From the NCBI GenBank assembly GCA_029448655.1, contig JACCLO010000014.1:1488001-1552000 (forward strand): 64,000 nt of DNA. Reading direction: 5' to 3'. The position numbers and the translations under genes were made by a program. The notes beneath the pieces were generated by a model, which was not told the DNA's origin, did not search any database, and saw only the letters and a program-made list of their open reading frames with translations. Source of the DNA: Wolfiporia cocos. Taxonomy: Eukaryota; Basidiomycota; Agaricomycetes; Polyporales; Phaeolaceae. This document shows positions 57,824 to 64,000 of this stretch, piece by piece. Positions within the stretch are counted from its first letter, which is position 1, and each line of letters begins with the position of its first letter.

Positions 57824-58962
57824 CGGGCGTGCAGATGGTTCACGTCTCCTGTCGCCTCCCAGACCAGGAATACGCAGCGTCGCGTTTCTAACTCCTGTTC
57901 GGCGGGCTCTCTGAGTCCCGGTAGGCAGTGGAAATAATACTCAATCGCGTTCCATAAAATCAAACGGCCTTGCAACTTGGCATCGTTCGTCGGTGGTGAA
58001 AAAGCGGGCGGGTCGTGGCACGTATTCGGGTCGGTTGGGAGTAGTGTGCTCGCGATCCTTGAAGTCGTTGAGTGCGTGTCGTAGCTGGGCCGTCGTGGTG
58101 GCGGCCAATCGGTCGATAAGTCTGTCGGTGAGTAGCTCGAGTCCCTCCCTCTGTGCCCAGATCTTCCCCTCCATTCGGACGAGGTCCTCGGTGATGTTCT
58201 GGTACGAGCTGTAGATGTGGGTGAGGTCCTGTGTGATGTCGAAGAGGGCCGTCCAGCCATCGGCTCAGCCAGCAAAAGGTCCCTCGGCCCTGTACCAAAG
58301 CAGGGCGTGTCTGATCTGTAGGTGCTGGGAGGAGCGCCTCCTTGGCGGCGTACCTCTCGGTCGTCCCTCTCTGCGACCTGTGTCGCTGTGGGGAGTTGTG
58401 GCGCGGCGGGGGAGTTGGTGGCGAGTCGTCGACATATTATTACTGTCTTGTTTTCGAGTGTCGGGGTTGTCCTGACTCGCGTCTTGTGGTAGTCTTTTAT
58501 CAGCTCTCTCGAGTGTTCTAAATTTCCCTCGTCTTCCCATGAGTTGTCGGCCATGGCATAGCCCTTCCACTTGACGAAGTATTGATGTTTCTTTCCTCTC
58601 CATCTATCAGCAACGATGGCTTCGACTTCGTATTCTTCTTGTCCCTTGATGATATCAGGTGGCGGCCGCAAATAATTTGGTCCATGCACCCTTGTTTCCT
58701 TAAATGGTTTTAGTAGGGCGGCGTGGAATACGGGGTGAATCTTCCAGCTTGTTGGTAACTGTAACCGGTATGTCGTGGGTCCCATCTTTGCAGCGATGGT
58801 GAAGGGTCCTTCCCTTCTTGGTGCTAGTTTGTTTGATTCGTAAGGTATCGTCAGGTTCTTCGCATCGAGCCAGACCTTGTCCCCTTTCTCAAGCCGGGGT
58901 AATTCTCGGAGGAAACGACCTGCCATCCTTTTCTGAGCTAATTCGTGCACGATGAATGCCAT
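57820..58962 (-). CDS. Integrase C-terminus with GPY/F and chromodomain, plus long tail
   Basis: 380 codons open. GPY/F-like segment: REGPFTIAAKMGPTTYRLQL and HPVFHAALLKPF. The chromodomain follows at about residues 125-175 (EYEVEAIVADRWRGKKHQYF, VKWKGYAMADNSWEDEGNL), which typically targets integration to methylated-histone chromatin. A 200-residue tail rich in Ser, Thr, Pro and Arg follows. The frame is continuous with the integrase upstream but separated from it by an in-frame TGA at 58966-58968. Confidence 0.85.
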   Translation of the reverse strand: MAFIVHELAQKRMAGRFLRELPRLEKGDKVWLDAKNLTIPYESNKLAPRREGPFTIAAKMGPTTYRLQLPTSWKIHPVFHAALLKPFKETRVHGPNYLRPPPDIIKGQEEYEVEAIVADRWRGKKHQYFVKWKGYAMADNSWEDEGNLEHSRELIKDYHKTRVRTTPTLENKTVIICRRLATNSPAAPQLPTATQVAERDDREVRRQGGAPPSTYRSDTPCFGTGPRDLLLAEPMAGRPSSTSHRTSPTSTARTRTSPRTSSEWRGRSGHRGRDSSYSPTDLSTDWPPPRRPSYDTHSTTSRIASTLLPTDPNTCHDPPAFSPPTNDAKLQGRLILWNAIEYYFHCLPGLREPAEQELETRRCVFLVWEATGDVNHLHAR

Positions 58963-58965
58963 CTT

Positions 58966-60591
58966 TCACGCCTCTTTGATCTTTTTGATCCTGTCGACTG
59001 CTGCCGGGACGTTCCCTACTCTGTCGTAGTCTGGGAATCCTCTCGGGATATATCCTAGGATGATTTCAAGTGGCGCAGGTCGGTTTTCGGTTCGTCTGGT
59101 GTTATGGGCAAATTCGACATCAGGTAGTCGTTGTACCCATTGGAAAGGGTCGTTCATGCAATAGATACGAAGGTATACTTCGATCTGTTGGTTCATCCTT
59201 TCTGTTTGCCCGTCTGTCTGTGGGTGGTATGCCGTACTCATTGCTGATTCTGTCCCCTGTAACCGGCATAACTCTTTGAAGAGTTTTGACGTGAACTGTG
59301 GTCCCCTATCCGAGATGATTTTTCGGGGGATACCGTATTGCGAGTAGATTTTTCGGTGGAATATTTCTGCCGCTCCTTCACTTGTAATCGTTTTGTCGCA
59401 TGGGGTGAGAGAGATTGCCTTGGATAGGCCATGGTCGACGATCACCATCATGGAATCATATTTTCCAACTCTTGGCAGATCGGTGACAAAGTCGACCGAG
59501 CACTGTGAGAACGGGAGGGCATTTTCTCGCGTCGGTATCAGTTGTAGCGGGGGTTTTATCAGATTCCGTTCAGGTTTCATCTGTTGACAGATTGCACAGC
59601 CTGGGACATACTCCGCTATCATTGTTCTCATGTCAGGCCACCAAAAGTGAGTTGTGACCTGTACTGCCGTTCCCCAAATTCCAGGGTGTCCGGCCGGGAT
59701 CGAATCGTGATATTTCGAGATGACGTCTCGTCGAAGATCCTCATCCTTTGGCACATACATCCTGCCCTTGTAGAGCAGTATTCCATCCGTTTGCTGCCAA
59801 TCATCTGCGGCGGTCTTCGCGGGGAATTCGCCTGTGCCGTCTAGGGCGCGGATCGCCTGTTCCGCACATTCATCTCGATCACTGGCGCTTTTGATTCGAT
59901 CTATGATCGGGATCCGGATCACGTGGACTACGAGCTCGTCTGGAATCATGGTTATTCCCTCGTTGTCTTCATCACTTTCGTCGAGGTGGTACAACCTGGA
60001 AAGTGTGTCGGCCATGACCAGTTTTCTTCCGGGGACGTGCTGCAGCTTCAGGTCGAATTGCAAAAGGAATAGATGCCATCTCGCTTGTCGCCGGTTTAGG
60101 CGCTGTGCGCTTCTCCAGTACGTCAGGTTCTGGTGATCACTTCGGATCAAGATCCGATGTGGTGCTCCTTCTAACAGGTGCCGCCATTCTTCTAATGCTC
60201 GGACTATTCCGAGTAGTTCGCGATCATAGATTTCGTAGTTTCGTTCTGCTGATGTCAGGGATTGTGAGAGATATCCCACGGGCTGTTCGTGCCCCGTTTC
60301 ATCTGTTTGTTTTAGCGCTGCTCCTGTGGCAAACTGAGATGCGTCTGTTTCAAGAATGAATGGTTTCTCCTTGTCCGGTGTTCCTAGTGCGGGCGCCGTC
60401 GTGAACACTTGTTTCATGAAGTCGAACGCTTTCTGTTCTTTATCCGTCCACTGGAACCCCGTCCCTGTGACTGTTTTTGTGAGGTCTACTAAGGTCGGGT
60501 GTGCGTTGAGTAATGATCGATGAATTTCCGATAGAAATTCGCAAATCCTAGAAAGGATCTGACTTCTTTGAGATTCCGGGGGGTCGGCCAC
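58966..60591 (-). pseudogene. Gypsy RNase H and integrase core
   Basis: Begins in frame after the RT frameshift near 60505. RNase H: KPFILETDASQFATGAAL (Asp), LLGIVRALEEWRHLLEG (Glu), RILIRSDHQNLTYW (Asp), PGRKLVMADTLSRL. Integrase zinc finger: HDSIPAGHPGIWGT with CAICQQMKP. Catalytic core: QCSVDFVTDLP (Asp), KIISDRGPQFTSKLF (Asp), TAYHPQTDGQTERMNQ (Glu). It ends at the TGA 58966-58968. The reading frame itself carries the full set of catalytic residues. Confidence 0.92.
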
Positions 60592-61580
60592 TCTTTAATT
60601 CCGTTGAGTTTCGCTGGGTCCATCTGAATGTTCCCCGGGGTTATGACTAGCCCAAGGAATTCAACCTTGTCGACACCAAAGGTGCGTTTTACAAAGAGGT
60701 GGTTGTCCGCCAACCTCTGGAGAATTTGCCGTTCTCGCTCTTTGTGTGCTTTCTCGTCTTCTGAGAAAATGAGGATGTCATCCATGTAGACAAGCACCCA
60801 TCCTTCGAGGATCTCTTCTTTCAGTATTTCATTCATCATTGCTTGAAAGGTTCCTGGCGCGTTGCATAGTCCGAAAAACATGACCGTGGGTTCGTATAAC
60901 CCTCTTTGAAGGCTGCCTTCCATTGGTCTCCTTTTTTTATCCGGACGTTGTTGTATCCTGCCCTAAGGTCCATCTTCGTAAAGATCTTCGCTCCTTTCAG
61001 CTTTTCTAGGAGCTCCGAGATAAGTGGTAAGGGATAGACGTTTTTTACTGTTCCTTTGTTCAGGTATCGATAATCCTGGCATGGTCGTAGGCCGCCGTCT
61101 TTCTCCGGGACAAAGAAGAAAGGTGATGCCATTGGGGATTTTGAAGGGACTATGAATCCCTTGGCCAGGTTTTCTTTTAGGAATTCGTCCATCGCCTGTT
61201 GTTCTTTTGGTGACAGTGCATAGACTTTGCAGTCTCTTGGTACGAAGTCGGGCTTTAGTTCGATCGCGTGATCCCATGATCTCGAAGGGGGAAACGCTGT
61301 TGCAGCTTCCTTGCTAAACACCTTAGCGAAATCCAGCAGGTGTTCCGGGACCATCTCTTCGATCGTCCTTTCTGGTTCGGGGGTTTTCTGCACGAATTCC
61401 TGGGATTTTGTTAATGCTTTCCTGACAGCATTAATGATTTGTATTTTTGTTTGGAATTTCCTCCGTGTTTCCCCTTTCTTTCCTAGGATTTTAGGAGTCT
61501 CTTTCGCGAAGCGTCGAATTGCTTCATATTCGTCAGGAGTGTATAATCGTTGACTCGTTTCTTCTGGTTGGTCTGTGGAT
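60489..61580 (-). pseudogene. Gypsy reverse transcriptase with two frameshifts
   Basis: The first part (to about 60905) contains [37 protein letters not shown] and [16 protein letters not shown] (catalytic Asp). A small deletion after WKAAFK shifts the frame; the second part (60923-60489) has [28 protein letters not shown] (YMDD catalytic pair), VEFLGLVITP and SFLGFANFYRKFI. A second frameshift follows near 60505. The upstream linker ([14 protein letters not shown]) joins the dUTPase end in frame. Confidence 0.9.
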
Positions 61581-62452
61581 CCCCTTTTCTCCCCTTTCGG
61601 TTTCGTCTAGATCTTCAACCTTTACAATGTCGGGGGTCAGATGTCATTCGAATATTATCTGGGCTATTTGCATGCCCGGGATAATTCTGTGTGCTTTGTC
61701 CGAATAATTGAAGATGATGGCTCCTACATCTCCTCGGTAGTCTGAGTCTATGATTCTGGCTTGCACTACCAGCCCATGTCTGAGGGTGTTGCCTGATCGT
61801 CCGGCCAACCTTCTGTATGATCCTTTTGGGATCTTCATTTTTACTCCTGTAGAGACTAATTTCCATCCCCATGCAGGGATCTCGGTTTCTTCTGTGGCAT
61901 AGAGGTCGTAACCTGCCGCTTCTTGAGTTCCTCGAGCTGGAATTCTTCCTTCTGGGGCGATTACCATCTCCACCGTATCCATTCGGATTGTGGTTTCTGG
62001 TTTTCGTTCTTCTGCCCCTAGTACTGATTGTACGTCAACCGTCTGGTCTTTCCAGTCAATCATGGGATTTTCGTCTTTCAGCCATCCATATCCTAGGATC
62101 ATATTTACCGTTCCGATAGATCCTACCAGGAATCGGACCTTTCGTGTTTTCTGGGTTTTTGGGTATCGTAGGAGTATGGTGGCTTCTCGATCTATTTGTC
62201 CGTCTTTGTTTTCTGTTCCGTCAACGTTCTTGACGATGATTGGGTTCTTCAGGGGCTGCGTGGGCACCTTGTATTTTTCTACCACTCTGCTGTGGATTAG
62301 GTTTGACATTGCTCCTGAGTCAATTAATGCATTGCACTTCACGGGTTTTGCCAGCATCAAGATTACCGGGATGAAGAGGGATCGATTCTTCTCGAACGAG
62401 GTAATTACATGTGCTGCTTTCTCGGAGGGTAAGACCGTGGGCTTCTCTCCTA
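61570..62452 (-). pseudogene. Gypsy aspartic protease fused to dUTPase
   Basis: Protease: CNALIDSGAMSNLIHS with the DSG catalytic triad, then VNMILGYGWLKDENP. It is followed in the same frame by a dUTPase-like domain: AAGYDLYATEE (motif 1), LAGRSGNTLRHGL (motif 2), QARIIDSDYRGDVGAI (motif 3, catalytic Asp) and GMQIAQIIF (motif 4). An in-frame TGA (61644-61646) comes next; 30 codons later TERGEKG is the beginning of motif 5, whose GSTD end is in another frame (deletion near 61580). The coding frame starts by overlapping the gag end in the -1 frame. dUTPases remove dUTP and are known in some retroviruses and a few retrotransposons. Confidence 0.85.
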
Positions 62453-63908
62453 GTCGATAAGTTGTGCTAGGAGTTCAGGGTTCTTGGCTTTCAGGGCCCT
62501 AATCGCTGTGACCGCTCTGTTGGCAGTGATATACTCCGTCTCTTCCTCAGAGATTTCTTCGATGCGAGCTTCTTGCTCGGTTTCTTCTTCTTCAGTCTTT
62601 CGAGTAGTCCGCCTGGGGCGGGCTGATTTTCTTGGTTTCTTCGGGCAGTCTCGCGACATATGCCCTGGTTGATGGCAGGTGAAACACTTGCCCTTCTTGA
62701 TATGATCATCCCTCTCCTGGGTGGTCATTCGATCTATGTCCATGGCATTCGGATCTTTCGATGCCGTCGTTTGCGGTGCACTAGTGTGTCCGTTATTCTG
62801 GTTCGAGGCTTGCCAAGCCTTTTTCTTGACAAACGGTTTATCCCGTTTCAAGAATATCTTGTACGTATTCTCGTAGTACGAGGCAGCGGACTGCCATTCA
62901 TTGATAGTTGCTGGTAGCGGCCGAACACCCATGATGTATCGGGTCGTGTGTTCTGGTAACCCTTTTTCGAAGAGGGTTATAAGTAGCGCGTTTCCGTCCG
63001 CGCTATATCGATCGTACTGGGCCGTTCCCGGCCAAGTTGTTAAACTCAATGATATAATCATCGATGTCTTTTCGGTCTTGGGCTACTTCCAGGATTTTCT
63101 TCTGCGCCTTCTGTACTTCTTCGATGGCTCCGAAGGCTTTCTGGAAGTCTGCATCAAACTGTGTGAAACTAGGCGGGAAGAATCGTTTCATCTGAGGGTT
63201 TGTATAAACCCGGTGGTAGTTCTGTTTCCATTGGCCTGTCTTCCCCTTGTTTGAAATATAAGAGAGGATAAAGATCACTCTCTGAACGTCGTTTTGAAAT
63301 GACATTTCGTACATCGTAAACCAGGAATTGCACTGGTTTATGAAGTTCTGCATGTCAGATCTTTCCCCATCGAATACGTCTGGGGGATTGATCTTTATCA
63401 TCGGGGGTCGGTAATATGGGTTTGGCGCCAGAGGTTGAGGCTGCAGTGCATTCGGTGGTGGGGGCCCTCCTGGGGGTCCTCCTCCTCCCGGGTATCCTCC
63501 ACTCGGGTTTCCTGGGTTTCCTCCGGGGTTCCCTGGGTGTCCTCCAGGGTTTCCTCCTCCGGGGTTTGTGGGGGTTCCTCCTCCGAGTCCGAAGTTTCCT
63601 CCCAGTCCTCCTCCGCCTGTATCTGCGGAGGTTCGTCCAAATAGGCCTGAAGGCCATGTTCCTGGGTTTGTCGTTCCCATTCCTCCGCTTGGGCTAGTCC
63701 AAGATGGATTTCCTCCGCTACCCATTCTGGGTGCGTTCTGTGGGGGGGTTCCAAAGAGGTCTGTTCCTCCAGCCATAGACCCAATTCCACTCTGCGCAAA
63801 AGCAGATACAAATCCTGGAGGGTCCTGTCCTCCGGTCTGGCTGTTATCTGTTCCTGTAAAGTTTCCAGGATTTCTCCCATCATCTCCGATGCACTCAGTT
63901 CCTGCCAT
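62450..63908 (-). pseudogene. Gypsy gag with zinc knuckle, one frameshift
   Basis: Starts MAGTECIGDDGRNPGNF. The first 150 residues are a Gly/Pro/Asn-rich region (GGGNPGGHPGNPGGNPGN). The capsid-like part (PPDVFDGERSDMQNFINQCN, RVIFILSYISNKG) follows, ending in DDYIIEFNNLAG, where a one-base shift near 63030 moves the frame. The second part has ALLITLFEKGLPEHTTRYI, a basic linker and the knuckle CFTCHQPGHMSRDC, then an acidic tail. It ends at 62450. Confidence 0.9.
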
Positions 63909-64000
63909 TCCTGTGGCGTGACACAGACTAGACTGTGGGACTCACACTATAACCTTGTAAGCGACTTGAAGAGGTTGCTAGAGGTTGGTGAGGAGAATAG

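Larger units (their letters stand above)
56606..64000 (-). mobile_element. Ty3/gypsy chromodomain retrotransposon (chromovirus), 5' LTR outside the window
   Basis: Order on the minus strand: gag, protease, dUTPase, reverse transcriptase, RNase H, integrase, chromodomain, extra zinc-knuckle ORF, polypurine tract, 3' LTR. At least three frameshifts in the coding part (near 63030, 60905 and 60505), one in the dUTPase end (near 61580) and two in-frame TGA codons (61644 and 58966) make this copy inactive. The primer-binding site and 5' LTR would lie right of 64000. Confidence 0.93.

Overview
The window looks like a piece of an Agaricomycete (mushroom-forming basidiomycete) genome. It has intron-dense genes with mostly 47-61 nt GT-AG introns, fungal housekeeping genes (cohesin SA subunit, threonine synthase, NADP-isocitrate dehydrogenase), two Crinkler-type (CRN) kinase genes, and a chromodomain Ty3/gypsy retrotransposon. 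Exon structures were worked out by hand from splice signals, reading phase and remembered family patterns; no alignment was run.

Left part (1-36.7 kb), mostly host genes. The first 3.8 kb holds no supportable gene. Then come SCC3 (3796-8769, +, 13 exons), convergent with a Pro/Ser-rich coiled-coil gene (9119-13243, -); a broken CRN kinase gene (16341-18353, -) whose start lies 25 bp from a duplicated fragment of threonine synthase (18379-18908); the real THR4 (20323-22164, +) with a TIR mini-element 20 bp past its stop; an F-box/WD40 gene (23511-26242, -) divergent from an NT-C2 protein gene (27142-28714, +); mitochondrial-type IDP1 (29038-30996, -); a poorly resolved beta-trefoil-like multi-exon gene (31297-34096, -) with a chimeric relic copy at 19.6 kb; and a four-knuckle CCHC protein (35530-36664, +).

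Right part (36.7-64 kb), a repeat graveyard. A SIR2 pseudogene is cut by an LTR, which abuts a truncated inverted LTR of the same family. A 2.8 kb TIR element contains a 12-bp satellite of about 60 perfect copies. An apparently intact 762-aa CRN kinase gene (41836-44446, -) sits 100 bp from a 6.15 kb Mutator-like element with about 85-bp TIRs, whose transposase gene is split by two hAT-type elements with 8-bp target duplications. An aconitase pseudogene follows, then a Pro-rich repeat ORF split by a third hAT element, LTR-like debris, and a chromodomain gypsy element (56606 to beyond 64000, -) of which gag, protease-dUTPase, RT, RNase H, integrase, chromodomain and an extra zinc-knuckle ORF are visible, with several frameshifts and stops.

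The most unusual features are the gypsy layout (dUTPase between protease and RT, plus a terminal zinc-knuckle ORF whose ATG overlaps the pol stop as ATGA), the three hAT elements that each carry a private subterminal motif array, and the repeated pattern of gene fragments next to CRN and lectin-like genes.
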